DNA of 64,000 nt, taken from positions 1 through 64,000 of the forward strand of contig NZ_MAEI01000002.1 of NCBI RefSeq assembly GCF_009933255.1, in the 5' to 3' direction. The DNA comes from Enterococcus diestrammenae (GTDB taxonomy: Bacteria; Bacillota; Bacilli; Lactobacillales; Enterococcaceae). Made by a program: the position numbers and the translations under genes. This document shows, in pieces, positions 42,290 to 52,369 of this stretch; the stretch's first letter is position 1, and each line of letters opens with the position of its first letter. The notes under the pieces were generated by a model. The model made no database searches and was not told the DNA's origin. It was given only the letters and a program-made list of their open reading frames with translations.

Positions 42290-43660
42290 ATGAAACAAAT
42301 GACAGATTATCAAAATAAAAAAGTTCTTGTGCTGGGATTAGCCAAGAGTGGAGTCAGTGCGGCCAAATTGTTACATGATTTGGGCGCACTTGTTACCGTT
42401 AATGACGGGAAGCCATTTTCTGACAATCCCGAGGCACAAGATCTTTTGGCTTTAGGGATTAAAGTCATCTGCGGCAGTCATCCGATTGAATTGTTGGATG
42501 AAGACTTTTCGTTGATGGTGAAAAACCCGGGGATTCCGTATACCCAACCGCTTGTACAAAAAGCCCTTGAAAAACAAATCCCCGTGATCACGGAAGTGGA
42601 GCTGGCTTATCAAGTCGCTGAATGTCCAATCATCGGGATTACAGGTACCAATGGTAAAACCACCACCACCACGATGATTGCCAATATCTTAAACCAAGGG
42701 ATGGCGACAGGGACGGCCCGTTTATCTGGTAATATCGGCTATCCCGCTAGTGGTGTTGCCGAAATTGCTGAAGCAAAGGATATTTTGGTGATGGAACTGT
42801 CCAGCTTCCAATTGTTGGGCATCAAAACCTTCCATCCAGAAATCGCGGTGATCACCAATCTTTTCTCCGCTCACTTGGACTACCATGGAAGTCGCGAAGA
42901 ATATGTCAAAGCTAAATGGCATATCCAAGAAAATATGACCAATGAGGATACCTTGATTCTCAACTGGAGGCAAGCAGAATTGCGGGAGTTAGCAAAAACC
43001 ACGAAAGCCCAAGTTCTGCCATTTTCTTCCGCAGAAAAAGTGGATGGTGCCTATCTTGAAGATCAGGTCCTTTACTTTAAGGGAGAAGCGATTCTGGCGG
43101 CTAGTGAACTAGGCGTGCCAGGTATCCACAATATCGAAAATGCTTTAGCTGCGATTTGTGTGGCAAAAACCCGTGGAATTGCAACGGAAGCGATTGCCCA
43201 AGCTTTGACTAGTTTTACTGGAGTAGCTCATCGTACCCAGTTTGTCACCAAATTTAACGAGCGACGCTTTTTCAATGATTCCAAGGCCACCAATATCTTG
43301 GCCACCGAGATGGCTTTAGGCGGCTTTGATCACAGCAAACTGATTCTCTTGGCTGGGGGACTGGATCGCGGCAATAGTTTCGATGATTTGATACCTTCAT
43401 TGAAAGATGTTAAAGCTATCGTTTTGTTCGGTGAAACCAAAGATAAACTCGCTGATGCAGCCAAAAAAGCCGGCATTCCAACGATTCTTTTTACCGAAAA
43501 TACCGAAACCGCAGTTCCTATCGCCTATGACCTAAGTGAACCAGGAGATACCATCCTTTTGTCACCAGCCAATGCCTCATGGGACCAATACAAAAACTTC
43601 GAAATCCGGGGTGAGAAGTACATGGCAGCGGTCCGGAACTTAATGGCGACAAAAGCCTAA
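42290..43660 (+). CDS. murD: UDP-MurNAc-L-Ala:D-Glu ligase MurD
   Basis: A 456-residue ATP-dependent ligase adding D-glutamate to the peptidoglycan precursor. Walker-type loop [12 protein letters not shown] near 114-125, the central domain with [20 protein letters not shown] near 194-213, and the C-terminal domain with RTQFV and NDSKATN near 314-335. Coupled tightly to mraY (13-nt gap) with an AGGAG site. Confidence 0.97.
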   Translation: MKQMTDYQNKKVLVLGLAKSGVSAAKLLHDLGALVTVNDGKPFSDNPEAQDLLALGIKVICGSHPIELLDEDFSLMVKNPGIPYTQPLVQKALEKQIPVITEVELAYQVAECPIIGITGTNGKTTTTTMIANILNQGMATGTARLSGNIGYPASGVAEIAEAKDILVMELSSFQLLGIKTFHPEIAVITNLFSAHLDYHGSREEYVKAKWHIQENMTNEDTLILNWRQAELRELAKTTKAQVLPFSSAEKVDGAYLEDQVLYFKGEAILAASELGVPGIHNIENALAAICVAKTRGIATEAIAQALTSFTGVAHRTQFVTKFNERRFFNDSKATNILATEMALGGFDHSKLILLAGGLDRGNSFDDLIPSLKDVKAIVLFGETKDKLADAAKKAGIPTILFTENTETAVPIAYDLSEPGDTILLSPANASWDQYKNFEIRGEKYMAAVRNLMATKA

Positions 43661-43693
43661 GTTTTACAATCTAAGCAGAAATGAGCGATTCTT

Positions 43694-44788
43694 GTGAAAA
43701 TATTAGTGACTGGCGGTGGCACTGGCGGCCATATTTATCCCGCCTTAGCCTATGTCGAATATGTCAAAAAACAAAATCCCACCGCTGAATTTATGTATGT
43801 GGGGGCCAAACGGGGTCTAGAAAATAAGATCTTGCCCAAGACGGGGATCCCTTTTAAAACATTGGAAATTCAAGGCTTTAAACGTAGCTTGAGTCTGGAC
43901 AACTTAAAAACGATTCAACTGTTTTTGAAAAGTGTCAAAGAAGCCAAGAAAATCGTCAAAGAGTTTGCACCTGATGTTGTGATTGGGACCGGTGGCTATG
44001 CTTCTGGAGCAGTGGTCTATGCGGCTACCAAATTGAAAGTGCCGACGATCATTCATGAGCAAAACAGTGTCCCTGGTGTGACCAATAAATTTTTGAGCCG
44101 GTATGTCTCAAAAATCGCGGTGGCTTTTTCCGACGCGAAGCAATTTTTCCCTAAAGAGAAGACGGTCTTGGTGGGAAATCCCCGGGCAACGGAAGTCGCT
44201 TCAGTGGCGGCCTCTGATGTCTTGACGCAATATGGCTTGCAACCTAATCGACCAACTGTTTTGATTTTTGGTGGGAGTCAAGGCGCATACCGTTTGAATC
44301 AAGCGATGCTAGAAGCCTTGCCTCAGTTTGCTGGCAAAGCGTATCAAGTCTTGTATGCCTCAGGAGATCGTTATTATCAAGAAATCCAAGAAAGCTCTAA
44401 AATTGACTGGGAGCAATTGACAAATGTTCGTGTCGAACCCTATATTGATAAAATGGCAGAAGTGATGATCAACTGTCAATTATTGGTCGGACGGGCAGGA
44501 GCGACTTCAATTGCCGAGTTCACGGCCTTGGGGTTACCAGCAATTTTGATTCCTAGTCCCCATGTGACCAACGACCAACAAACGAAAAATGCGCAAAGTT
44601 TAGTGAAAGTTGGCGCAGTAAAAATGTTAACCGATGCTGAGTTGACCGGTTCATTGTTAGTCGCGACCATCGATGAAATCATGACTGACGAAAGCACTTT
44701 GCAAAAGATGGCGCAAGCTTCCAAAAACGAAGGCATTCCTGACGCCGCCCAACGGTTGCATGAACTTGTTGAAACAGTAATCAAATAG
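43694..44788 (+). CDS. murG: UDP-GlcNAc:lipid I transferase MurG
   Basis: A 364-residue GT28 enzyme that converts lipid I to lipid II at the inner membrane face. [13 protein letters not shown] near 6-18, GTGGYASG near 96-103, HEQNSVPG near 119-126 and the C-terminal GGSQGA near 192-197 and [11 protein letters not shown] near 263-273 are family motifs. It starts at GTG 43694 with a poor ribosome site, so output may be limited or coupled. Confidence 0.96.
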   Translation: MKILVTGGGTGGHIYPALAYVEYVKKQNPTAEFMYVGAKRGLENKILPKTGIPFKTLEIQGFKRSLSLDNLKTIQLFLKSVKEAKKIVKEFAPDVVIGTGGYASGAVVYAATKLKVPTIIHEQNSVPGVTNKFLSRYVSKIAVAFSDAKQFFPKEKTVLVGNPRATEVASVAASDVLTQYGLQPNRPTVLIFGGSQGAYRLNQAMLEALPQFAGKAYQVLYASGDRYYQEIQESSKIDWEQLTNVRVEPYIDKMAEVMINCQLLVGRAGATSIAEFTALGLPAILIPSPHVTNDQQTKNAQSLVKVGAVKMLTDAELTGSLLVATIDEIMTDESTLQKMAQASKNEGIPDAAQRLHELVETVIK

Positions 44789-44811
44789 TAAAAAAGCCAG
44801 AAAAGGTGGTG

Positions 44812-45891
44812 ATGACCATCAGTAAGAAACAAAAGCCAAACCAGCCGGAGCCTGGTCAAAAACCTTCCCAGCCTGATGATAGCCAATTGACCCCATGGCA
44901 AAAAGCCAACTTGGAATATCAAAAGCAAAATCAACAAGCTGCCAATTGGTCACCAACTGTTATCGAAGGCACCAAAGAAAAGCCGGAAGTAGAAGCGTTA
45001 CCCCTAGACTTATTTGACGAAGAGCTTGCCGAACCTGAATTGGGCACCCGACCTGCAGCAGAAGCTACGATGCCTTTTGCCGATCGGCTACCAAAAGTCA
45101 AGTACCAACGCAACAATCGCTTGTACCGACGGATGGTCTTGCTGATCTTGCTCTTACTGATTCCTTTGATAGGTGTCGTTTATTATGTGTCTCCCTTGTC
45201 AAAACTAGCGGCGGTGACGGTTTCTGGGAATCAAAAGGTGGCGGCTACTGCTATCATCAAAGAAGCGAAGTTTACCACTGAGACGGATTTGTGGCCACAG
45301 TTTTTCCAAAGTTCAACGCATTTACAGCAAGTGAAAAAAGCCCAACCTCGTGTGAAGTCGGTATCACTGGCGATTACTAAGCTGAATCATTTTAAGATTC
45401 ACGTGACGGAGTATCAAGAAGTGGCGGTTTTAGCTCATGACAACAAATACTCACCGATTTTGGAAAATGGGCAGGTGTTGACAGAAACCATGAAAAACCC
45501 TACCGAGAAGTTACCTATCTTGGAAAACTTAGCAGATCAAAAGCGGATTACGCAAGTTTTAGCGGCTTATCATGGATTGTCGCAAGAGCTGCAAGAGGCG
45601 GTTTCTCAGATAAAGTATGAGCCCACTGGCAGCAACAAAGAACTGTTGCGTCTTTATATGAATGACGGCAACCAAGTCATCGTCAACATCTCCAACATGA
45701 CTTCGCAAATGAAGTATTATTCCCAAGTTGCCAAAGAAATGAAAGAAGATGGTGTCATCGATATGGAAGTGGGAATCTTCTCATATCCCTATGGCAATGA
45801 CAAGAAGACCGAATCAAGTACCGATGCCACAGAATCCTCAGAGACTGAGGGAAATCAAGCAGCGGCGGAAGATGTACCAAAATCCGAATAA
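44812..45891 (+). CDS. divIB: Cell division protein DivIB/FtsQ
   Basis: A 359-residue bitopic protein: hydrophilic cytoplasmic N-terminus (about 1-100, Gln/Pro-rich), one membrane helix (about 105-125), POTRA domain (KLAAVTVSGNQKV onward, about 128-200), beta domain to about 320, and an acidic Ser/Thr-rich tail. It stabilises FtsL-DivIC at the septum. The start is uncertain: GTG 44806 and ATG 44812 both crowd the AAAGGTGG site. Confidence 0.9.
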   Translation: MTISKKQKPNQPEPGQKPSQPDDSQLTPWQKANLEYQKQNQQAANWSPTVIEGTKEKPEVEALPLDLFDEELAEPELGTRPAAEATMPFADRLPKVKYQRNNRLYRRMVLLILLLLIPLIGVVYYVSPLSKLAAVTVSGNQKVAATAIIKEAKFTTETDLWPQFFQSSTHLQQVKKAQPRVKSVSLAITKLNHFKIHVTEYQEVAVLAHDNKYSPILENGQVLTETMKNPTEKLPILENLADQKRITQVLAAYHGLSQELQEAVSQIKYEPTGSNKELLRLYMNDGNQVIVNISNMTSQMKYYSQVAKEMKEDGVIDMEVGIFSYPYGNDKKTESSTDATESSETEGNQAAAEDVPKSE

Positions 45892-45936
45892 AAAGGAAAT
45901 AATTTGCAATACATATTTCTAAATTTGGCGGTTTTA

Positions 45937-45945
45937 TGGTATCAT
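45937..45945 (+). promoter_or_regulatory. Extended -10 promoter of ftsA
   Basis: TGG-TATCAT, in the only sizeable gap (148 nt) within the core of the cluster. It gives ftsAZ their own promoter. Confidence 0.5.
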
Positions 45946-46039
45946 TGATAGCAGTGAACAAATATCTAAATGATATAGCGCAAGGAGCAATTTGCTCTGT
46001 TTCGTATATGGATTTATTTTGTAGGAGGGAATCCCATTC

Positions 46040-47365
46040 ATGGCAAAAACGGGAATGTATGTAGGCCTTGATATCGGTACGACATCTGTAAAAGTTGTTG
46101 TTGCCGAGTATGTAGAAAACCAAATGAATATCATTGGTGTCGGAAACGCCAAATCGGAAGGGATTAACCGCGGGATTATCGTGGACATCGAAAAAACGGT
46201 TCAAGCGATTCAGCGGGCGGTACGTCAAGCAGAAGAAAAGGCCGGCATCCAAATTCGCAGCGTGAGTGTAGGGCTTCCTGCCAACCTGCTGGAAGTGGAA
46301 AGCTGCCAAGGGATGATTGCAGTCAACAATGACTCCAAAGAAATCTCTGATGATGATGTCCGCAATGTTTCTTCAGCTGCCTTAGTTCGTTCAGTTCCAC
46401 CTGAGCGACAAATCATCAGCATCTTACCACAAGAATTTACGGTGGATGGCTTCGAAGGGATTAAAGACCCTCGTGGCATGATTGGTGTTCGGTTGGAAAT
46501 GTTTGGCGTTGTCTTTACAGGACCAAAAACGATTTTACACAACATCCGCAAATGCGTCGAAAAAGCGGGCTTGACGATCAATGAAATGGTAATTACACCA
46601 TTGGCTTTGACGGAAAGTATTTTATCTGACGGCGAGAAAGATTTCGGGACGATCGTCATCGATATCGGTGGTGGGCAAACCACGACTGCGGTCATGCACG
46701 ACAACCAATTGAAATTTACCCATGTCAATCAAGAAGGTGGCGAGTATGTCACCAAAGATATCTCCACCGTCTTAAACACTTCCTTTAACAATGCGGAAGC
46801 CTTGAAGATTAACTACGGGGATGCTTATCCAGAACGGACTTCTGCTAGTGAAGAATTCCCGGTGGATGTCATCGGTAAGTCTGAACCAGTGAAAATCGAT
46901 GAACGGTATTTGTCAGAAATCATCGAAGCGCGGATGGAACAAATTTTCAACAAATCCAAAGAAGTCTTAAACGACATCGATGCTTTGAGTTTGCCTGGCG
47001 GTGTAGTTTTAACCGGTGGGGCAGCCAGCTTACCAGGTGTGGTAGACTTGGCGCAAGAAGTCTTTGATACCAACGTCAAATTGTATGTTCCTAATCACAT
47101 GGGCTTACGTAACCCAGTCTTTACCAACGTGATTAGCATCGTCGACTATTCTGCAAACTTAAATGAAGTCTACCAATTGGCTAAATCAGCGGTTACTGGT
47201 GAAAAATCTGTACCACAAGCCCAACCAGAAGCCGTGGTAGCTCAAGAAGTGCATTATGAAGAATATGATAACGCTGATGAAGAAGAATACACAGAACCAG
47301 AGCAACCTGCTGGCGAAAGCGTGAAAGACCGTGTGAAAGACTTCTTTTCCAATATTTTTGACTAA
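46040..47365 (+). CDS. ftsA: Cell division protein FtsA
   Basis: A 441-residue actin-fold ATPase that tethers FtsZ to the membrane. Phosphate-binding GLDIGTTSVKVVV near 9-21, IDIGGGQTTTAVMHD near 208-222, and the adenosine loop LTGGAASLPGV near 324-334. A C-terminal amphipathic helix (KDRVKDFFSNIF) anchors it, after an acidic linker (about 395-425). AGGAGGG ribosome site. Confidence 0.97.
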   Translation: MAKTGMYVGLDIGTTSVKVVVAEYVENQMNIIGVGNAKSEGINRGIIVDIEKTVQAIQRAVRQAEEKAGIQIRSVSVGLPANLLEVESCQGMIAVNNDSKEISDDDVRNVSSAALVRSVPPERQIISILPQEFTVDGFEGIKDPRGMIGVRLEMFGVVFTGPKTILHNIRKCVEKAGLTINEMVITPLALTESILSDGEKDFGTIVIDIGGGQTTTAVMHDNQLKFTHVNQEGGEYVTKDISTVLNTSFNNAEALKINYGDAYPERTSASEEFPVDVIGKSEPVKIDERYLSEIIEARMEQIFNKSKEVLNDIDALSLPGGVVLTGGAASLPGVVDLAQEVFDTNVKLYVPNHMGLRNPVFTNVISIVDYSANLNEVYQLAKSAVTGEKSVPQAQPEAVVAQEVHYEEYDNADEEEYTEPEQPAGESVKDRVKDFFSNIFD

Positions 47366-47389
47366 TCTACCAGGAGGAACTTAAACATT

Positions 47390-48628
47390 ATGGAATTCTC
47401 AATCGATAATAACATCAATGAAGGCGCCGTGATTAAGGTCATCGGTGTCGGCGGTGGTGGCGGCAATGCTATCAACCGTATGATCGAAGAAAACGTCAAA
47501 GGTGTCGAATTCATCGCTGCCAATACTGACGTGCAAGCATTAAAAAATTCAAAAGCAGAAACCGTGATTCAATTAGGCCCTAAATATACCCGGGGTCTTG
47601 GTGCTGGTTCGCAACCAGAAGTCGGCGAAAAAGCTGCCGAAGAATCAGAAGAAGCAATCCGTGAATCATTGGAAGGCGCCGACATGATCTTTATCACAGC
47701 TGGTATGGGCGGTGGTACAGGGACTGGTGCCGCACCAATCGTGGCTAAAATCGCCAAAGAACTTGGCGCATTGACAGTCGGCGTGGTGACTCGTCCATTT
47801 ACGTTTGAAGGACCAAAACGCGGCCGTTTTGCTGCAGAAGGTATCGCTAAATTAAAAGAAAATGTCGACACTTTGTTGATCATCTCCAACAATCGTTTGT
47901 TGGAAGTCGTTGACAAGAAGACGCCGATGTTGGAAGCTTTCCGTGAAGCCGATAATGTATTACGTCAAGGGGTTCAAGGGATTTCTGATTTGATCACTGC
48001 ACCAGGCTATGTCAACTTGGACTTTGCCGATGTGAAAACAGTCATGGAAAACCAAGGAACAGCTTTGATGGGTATCGGGGTTGCCTCTGGTGAAGACCGA
48101 GTCATTGAAGCAACGAAAAAAGCCATTTCTTCTCCATTGTTGGAAACCTCTATTGATGGCGCTGAACAAGTGCTCTTAAATATCACTGGTGGTTTGGATA
48201 TGACCTTATTTGAAGCCCAAGACGCTTCAGATATTGTTGCCAATGCAGCAACTGGTGATGTCAACATCATCTTAGGGACCTCCATCAACGAAGAACTGGG
48301 GGATGAAATTCGCGTCACCGTGATTGCTACCGGTATCGATCCGACTAAGAAAGAAACCAAAGGCCGTAGCTCACGCCAAAGCCAAATCCACAGCATTCCG
48401 CAAAAACCGGTGTTGGATATGGAACAAGCCAAGCCAAGTCAAGCAGATGATGACAATGCATTTGGTGACTGGGATATTCGCAAAGAACAATCACAACGCC
48501 CAAGAGTCGATGACGCCCAATTTGAAACTATCGAAAAGAAAGACTTTGAAACTTTCAATCGTGACGAAGTGAAATCAAATGACGACGATGAATTAAGCAC
48601 GCCACCATTCTTCCGTCGCAAACGATAA
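47390..48628 (+). CDS. ftsZ: Cell division protein FtsZ
   Basis: A 412-residue tubulin-fold GTPase forming the Z ring. The tubulin signature GGGTGTG lies in [13 protein letters not shown] near 104-116, and the N-terminal [13 protein letters not shown] near 19-31. A variable linker covers about 318-395 and the C-terminal peptide is [14 protein letters not shown], which binds FtsA, SepF and others. AGGAGG site 24 nt after ftsA. Confidence 0.98.
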   Translation: MEFSIDNNINEGAVIKVIGVGGGGGNAINRMIEENVKGVEFIAANTDVQALKNSKAETVIQLGPKYTRGLGAGSQPEVGEKAAEESEEAIRESLEGADMIFITAGMGGGTGTGAAPIVAKIAKELGALTVGVVTRPFTFEGPKRGRFAAEGIAKLKENVDTLLIISNNRLLEVVDKKTPMLEAFREADNVLRQGVQGISDLITAPGYVNLDFADVKTVMENQGTALMGIGVASGEDRVIEATKKAISSPLLETSIDGAEQVLLNITGGLDMTLFEAQDASDIVANAATGDVNIILGTSINEELGDEIRVTVIATGIDPTKKETKGRSSRQSQIHSIPQKPVLDMEQAKPSQADDDNAFGDWDIRKEQSQRPRVDDAQFETIEKKDFETFNRDEVKSNDDDELSTPPFFRRKR

Positions 48629-48644
48629 AACGGAGGCAGAGCAC

Positions 48645-49319
48645 ATGATTTCTGAGAACTTGCGGGAGGTCCGACAAGAGATACAGAAGTCTTGTGCTCT
48701 TGTTTCGTCCTCACCTGAACAAGTGACGTTGGTAGCTGTAACCAAAACAGTCGATCTGGCGACTACTATCCAGTTGGTCCAAGAAGGAATCGTCCATCTG
48801 GCAGAAAACCGGGTGGATAAATTCTTATTAAAAAAACAAGCAATGGTAGATTTTCCCCAAGTAAATTGGCATTTTATTGGTAATTTACAGCGGAGAAAGG
48901 TAAAATCTATAGTAAATGAGATTGATTTTCTACACTCTTTAGATAACTTAAAACTAGCGGCTGAAATCCAAAAAAGAGCCACCAGTAAACTGAAGTGTTT
49001 TGTCGAAGTCAATGTCTCAGGGGAGGCAGCCAAGCAAGGAATCCCTCCCACAGCAGTGTTAGATTTTGTTGAAGAGCTTGCAGGTTATGATAAAATTGAA
49101 GTAGTTGGTTTGATGACGATGGCTCCACAAGCCGCGTCACCAGTTGAGCAACAACAAGTCTTTCAACGGCTGGCTGCCCTTCGTGATGAAGTGGTAGCAA
49201 AACACCCTTTAACAACTTGTACCCAATTAAGCATGGGCATGTCCAATGATTACCAAGAGGCGATCAAAGCTGGCGCGACTTATGTGCGAATTGGTTCGGC
49301 CTTGTTTAGAGAAGGGTAA
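48645..49319 (+). CDS. ylmE: PLP homeostasis protein YlmE (YggS/PROSC family)
   Basis: A 224-residue single-domain PLP-binding barrel. The PLP-binding lysine is in LVAVTKTVD near 28-36; HFIGNLQRRK near 76-85 and LSMGMSNDYQEAIKAGATYVRIGSALF near 195-221 complete the pocket. It buffers pyridoxal phosphate and amino-acid pools. Standard neighbour of ftsZ and sepF. Confidence 0.94.
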   Translation: MISENLREVRQEIQKSCALVSSSPEQVTLVAVTKTVDLATTIQLVQEGIVHLAENRVDKFLLKKQAMVDFPQVNWHFIGNLQRRKVKSIVNEIDFLHSLDNLKLAAEIQKRATSKLKCFVEVNVSGEAAKQGIPPTAVLDFVEELAGYDKIEVVGLMTMAPQAASPVEQQQVFQRLAALRDEVVAKHPLTTCTQLSMGMSNDYQEAIKAGATYVRIGSALFREG

Positions 49320-49461
49320 TCCAAGATTGGTGATGGTCGCCAAATCTGTTGAAACATGGGTTTTTGGCAAAAGTCAAAGAAGGCAATGAGTGAAACGTTC
49401 TTTTTGCGACAGTCAGTTTGACGACTGATGTGACAAGCCCGACAAAAAGGAGGAACCTTAA

Positions 49462-50028
49462 GTGAGTATATTAAGTAAAGCTGCTGATTTTTTTGGCCTT
49501 TCTGACAATGAAGACTTTGAATACGAGGTAGAAGCGGTAGCGCCACAACCTACCGTGGCGGCGACAGTGGAACGTAGCCAACCAAAGAAAAAAGCAAAAG
49601 TTAGCGAAAACTATCAGTACCAACAAACAGCGGTGGCAGAACAACCTCAAGTCCAGCAGGAAGAGAAAAAAGTTGTTCCGATTCACCAACCTAGCCGGAG
49701 TCAAAATCCTGGCAAACGTCCCGTTACCCGCCCTCACAATGATGGCGGCCAAGCAACTGGCAAAATCACCATTTTGGAGCCAAGAAATTACGGCGAAATT
49801 CAAACCATTGCAAAACATTTGTTAAATGGGGAGGCTGTGTTAATCAATTTCGCGAGAGTGGACGAAGAACAAGCTCGCCGCATCGTGGACTTTCTCACGG
49901 GGACGGTCTATGCCCAAGATGGGGACATCAAACGGGTAGGGGATGAAATTTTCTTGTGTACACCAAAAGACATGGAGATTGAAGGCGCGGCTTCCATTTA
50001 TGGGGAAGCGGATGTGTTTGAAATCTGA
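49462..50028 (+). CDS. sepF: Cell division protein SepF
   Basis: A 188-residue protein: N-terminal membrane-binding amphipathic segment ([20 protein letters not shown]), a Gln/Lys-rich linker (about 25-95), and the SepF domain ([52 protein letters not shown], about 100-152). It bundles FtsZ and shapes the septum. GTG 49462 follows AAGGAGG. The 142-base gap after ylmE has no clear feature. Confidence 0.95.
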   Translation: MSILSKAADFFGLSDNEDFEYEVEAVAPQPTVAATVERSQPKKKAKVSENYQYQQTAVAEQPQVQQEEKKVVPIHQPSRSQNPGKRPVTRPHNDGGQATGKITILEPRNYGEIQTIAKHLLNGEAVLINFARVDEEQARRIVDFLTGTVYAQDGDIKRVGDEIFLCTPKDMEIEGAASIYGEADVFEI

Positions 50029-50040
50029 TCCTAGGAGGAA

Positions 50041-50334
50041 ATGATCATCATTATTTTTCGATTGCTTAATTTATTGATGCGGGCAGTGGATTTGTATTCA
50101 CTTATATTAGTGATTTATGCCTTGCTCTCGTGGATGCCTGGAGGATACGAATCAGGGATTGGCCGCTTTTTGGCGAAGATTTGTGAACCGTTTTTAAACC
50201 TGTTTCGTAAATTGCCCCTCTCTTTTGGCGCGGTGGACTTTAGTATTATGATCGCCATCTTCGCTTTGAATATTGGCGGACGTTTGATTTATCAATTACT
50301 TTGGGGACTAGCAGTACGCTTGTTGACTTTGTGA
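50041..50334 (+). CDS. ylmG: YggT-family membrane protein YlmG
   Basis: A 97-residue protein with two hydrophobic stretches (about 2-30 and 55-95) and the YggT signature YALLSWMPGGYESGIGRFLAKICEPFLNLFRKL near 22-54. Function unknown; linked to cell division by context. AGGAGG is only 2-3 nt from ATG 50041, so a start a few codons later is possible. Confidence 0.9.
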   Translation: MIIIIFRLLNLLMRAVDLYSLILVIYALLSWMPGGYESGIGRFLAKICEPFLNLFRKLPLSFGAVDFSIMIAIFALNIGGRLIYQLLWGLAVRLLTL

Positions 50335-50371
50335 AGCAAGCCTATTTATATTAAAAAAGGGGTGATTTTCT

Positions 50372-51154
50372 TTGAACGCGAATGTCTATCAACATTTTCG
50401 CAATGAGGAACGCCCTTTAATTGACACTGTCTCTGATTGGGTGGAACAAGTCCAAATGCAGTATGCGCCCTATTTAACGGACTTTTTGGACCCACGACAA
50501 GCCTACATTGCGGAAACTTTGATTCGCCAAGAAAGTGAGTTGAAGTTTTTATTTTACGGGGGCTATGAAGCGGCTGAGCGGGTACGTTGTTTGATTTATC
50601 CCGATTATTATCAGCCCACCACCGATGAGTTTGATATCCAACTGTTTGAAATCCATTATCCTGTTAAATTTGCAACCTTGGGTCACGGCCGCGTGTTGGG
50701 GACTTTATTGGGGACGGGGGTCAAACGGGAGTACTTCGGTGATATCATCAGTGACGGTGAAAACTGGCAAGTCTTTGTGGCTAAGGAAGTCGCTTCTTAT
50801 GTTCAGTTACAGGTGGATAAAATCGGTAAAATTGCAGTACGTTTGGAAGAACGTCCTTATACGGCGATTTTACGACCGCTAGATGCCTGGACCAGTGAGA
50901 AAACTACGGTCAGTTCCTTACGCCTGGATACCATCATTTCCAGTGTCTATAATATTTCCCGGCAACGTTCAAAACAGTTGATCGAGTCGGGAAAAATTAA
51001 AGTCAATTGGACCGAGGAGACCCGACCGGATTTTCTATTGGATCTCTTGGACATTGTTTCGGTTCGTGGCTTTGGTCGCATCCAAATCCAGGACGTGGAA
51101 GGGATGACCAAAAAAGAAAAAATCCGCTTATCTTTAGGGGTTTTGCGGAAATAA
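50372..51154 (+). CDS. ylmH: RNA-binding S4-domain protein YlmH
   Basis: A 260-residue protein with a C-terminal S4 domain (RLDTIISSVYNISRQRSKQLIESGKIKVNW near 185-214). YlmH homologues bind stalled 50S-tRNA complexes in ribosome quality control. It starts at TTG 50372 after AAAGGGGTGA. Standard position between ylmG and divIVA. Confidence 0.92.
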   Translation: MNANVYQHFRNEERPLIDTVSDWVEQVQMQYAPYLTDFLDPRQAYIAETLIRQESELKFLFYGGYEAAERVRCLIYPDYYQPTTDEFDIQLFEIHYPVKFATLGHGRVLGTLLGTGVKREYFGDIISDGENWQVFVAKEVASYVQLQVDKIGKIAVRLEERPYTAILRPLDAWTSEKTTVSSLRLDTIISSVYNISRQRSKQLIESGKIKVNWTEETRPDFLLDLLDIVSVRGFGRIQIQDVEGMTKKEKIRLSLGVLRK

Positions 51155-51185
51155 AGAACTAATTAAAGCAAAGGTGGTAACAACG

Positions 51186-51950
51186 ATGGCATTAACTCCA
51201 TTAGATATTAATAATAAAAGCTTTTCTGTAAAAATGCGTGGCTATAGCCAAGATGAAGTCGATGATTTCCTAGACTTGGTAGGGCGGGATTATGAAGCTG
51301 CTGTTCAAAAAAATCGTGAATTAGAAAAAGCTCTGAAACACGCGGAAGAAAAATTGGAATACTTCAATGAATTGAAAGATGCATTGAATCAATCCATCAT
51401 TGTCGCACAAGATACGGCGGATAAAGTTAAAACTTCGGCTAGCAAAGAATCTGAAGTGATTATTACCTCAGCCCAAAACAAATCCGATGAAATGATTGCC
51501 AGTGCTGAAAAACGGGCCAACGAATTGACTACAGCCGCTGAAGCAAAGGCCAAAGAAATCTTAAATGATGCCACGGTGAACGCCCGTCAATTGGCTACTG
51601 AAACCAATGATTTGAAAACGAAGACCCGGGCTTTCCACCAAAACTTGACGGTGATGTTGCAAACTCAATTGGAACAAGCCAAGAGTCCAGAATGGGATGA
51701 AATCTTAAAACCATTTGCTAGTTATGTCCAAGATGGTCATGAAGTCTTCAAAGAACTTGTGGCAAAAGACCTTGACAAAGATGTTGACTCTGAAGTAAAC
51801 TCGGATTCAGTAGTCACTGAAAATCCAGTGAATGTGGTGGAAGCTTCTGAGAAAGTTGTGGAAGTAGCCCCAGATCAAGAACCTACCGTTAAATCTTTAG
51901 ATGATGCCAAAGATTTATTAGATAAAATCGAAGGCAAAGATAAAAAGTAA
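51186..51950 (+). CDS. divIVA: Polar/septal coiled-coil protein DivIVA
   Basis: A 254-residue protein. The N-terminal membrane-binding domain (ALTPLDINNKSFSVKMRGYSQDEVDDFLDLVGRDYE, 2-37) is followed by coiled coils (about 40-175) with an Ala/Lys-rich heptad zone, then an acidic valine-rich tail. It senses negative membrane curvature and directs septum and wall proteins. ATG 51186 follows AAAGGTGG. Confidence 0.95.
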   Translation: MALTPLDINNKSFSVKMRGYSQDEVDDFLDLVGRDYEAAVQKNRELEKALKHAEEKLEYFNELKDALNQSIIVAQDTADKVKTSASKESEVIITSAQNKSDEMIASAEKRANELTTAAEAKAKEILNDATVNARQLATETNDLKTKTRAFHQNLTVMLQTQLEQAKSPEWDEILKPFASYVQDGHEVFKELVAKDLDKDVDSEVNSDSVVTENPVNVVEASEKVVEVAPDQEPTVKSLDDAKDLLDKIEGKDKK

Positions 51951-51967
51951 AACAGAAAAGCTATCGT

Positions 51968-52173
51968 TATCTTTTTAGCGAGCCGGTGAGGGTGGAAGTC
52001 CGGTAAAGCTCTGACGATGGAAAGATCCTTTACTTGCTATTTGCTGCTAAAATTAAGTAGGCGGCAACGGGTGATGGCGTTATTCATCAACGAGTTGGCT
52101 AGTTTTGCTAGTCAAAAAATCGGGTGGTACCACGACACGTTCGTCCCTTTACAGGATGGAGGTGTCTTTTTTT
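51968..52173 (+). promoter_or_regulatory. T-box leader of ileS
   Basis: Stem I pairs CTATCGT (51961-51967) with ACGATGG (52014-52020) and GAGC with GCTC. A candidate specifier ATC (Ile) is at 52025-52027 after GAAAG. The T-box CGGGTGGTACCACG is at 52121-52134, and a terminator hairpin (GACAC-N5-TCC with GGA-N5-GTGTC) ends in seven T near 52173. The specifier placement is less sure than the T-box itself. Confidence 0.85.
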
Positions 52174-52369
52174 GTCGACTGGGGCGTAAGATCTGTGGGC
52201 TTGAAAAATCACTCAGGAAGACTTAAGCGACAAATGATAAGCGATCTGCCCCTAGACGCTAAGCCAGCTGCTTGGGACAAAAGTGATAGCAATCACGCCA
52301 TCCGCCTATTATTGAATTGCACCTGTGAGACTATTTTCGCAGGACAAAATAAAAAAGGAGCGACCAATT
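52174..52369 (+). other. Second leader segment between T-box terminator and ileS
   Basis: About 196 nt between the T-box terminator and the ileS start codon. GGGG (52181-52184) and AGATC (52189-52193) pair with GATCT (52243-52247) and CCCC (52249-52252), and GTGAT/ATCAC forms a small hairpin near 52288. No coding frame with a ribosome site was found. Confidence 0.5.
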
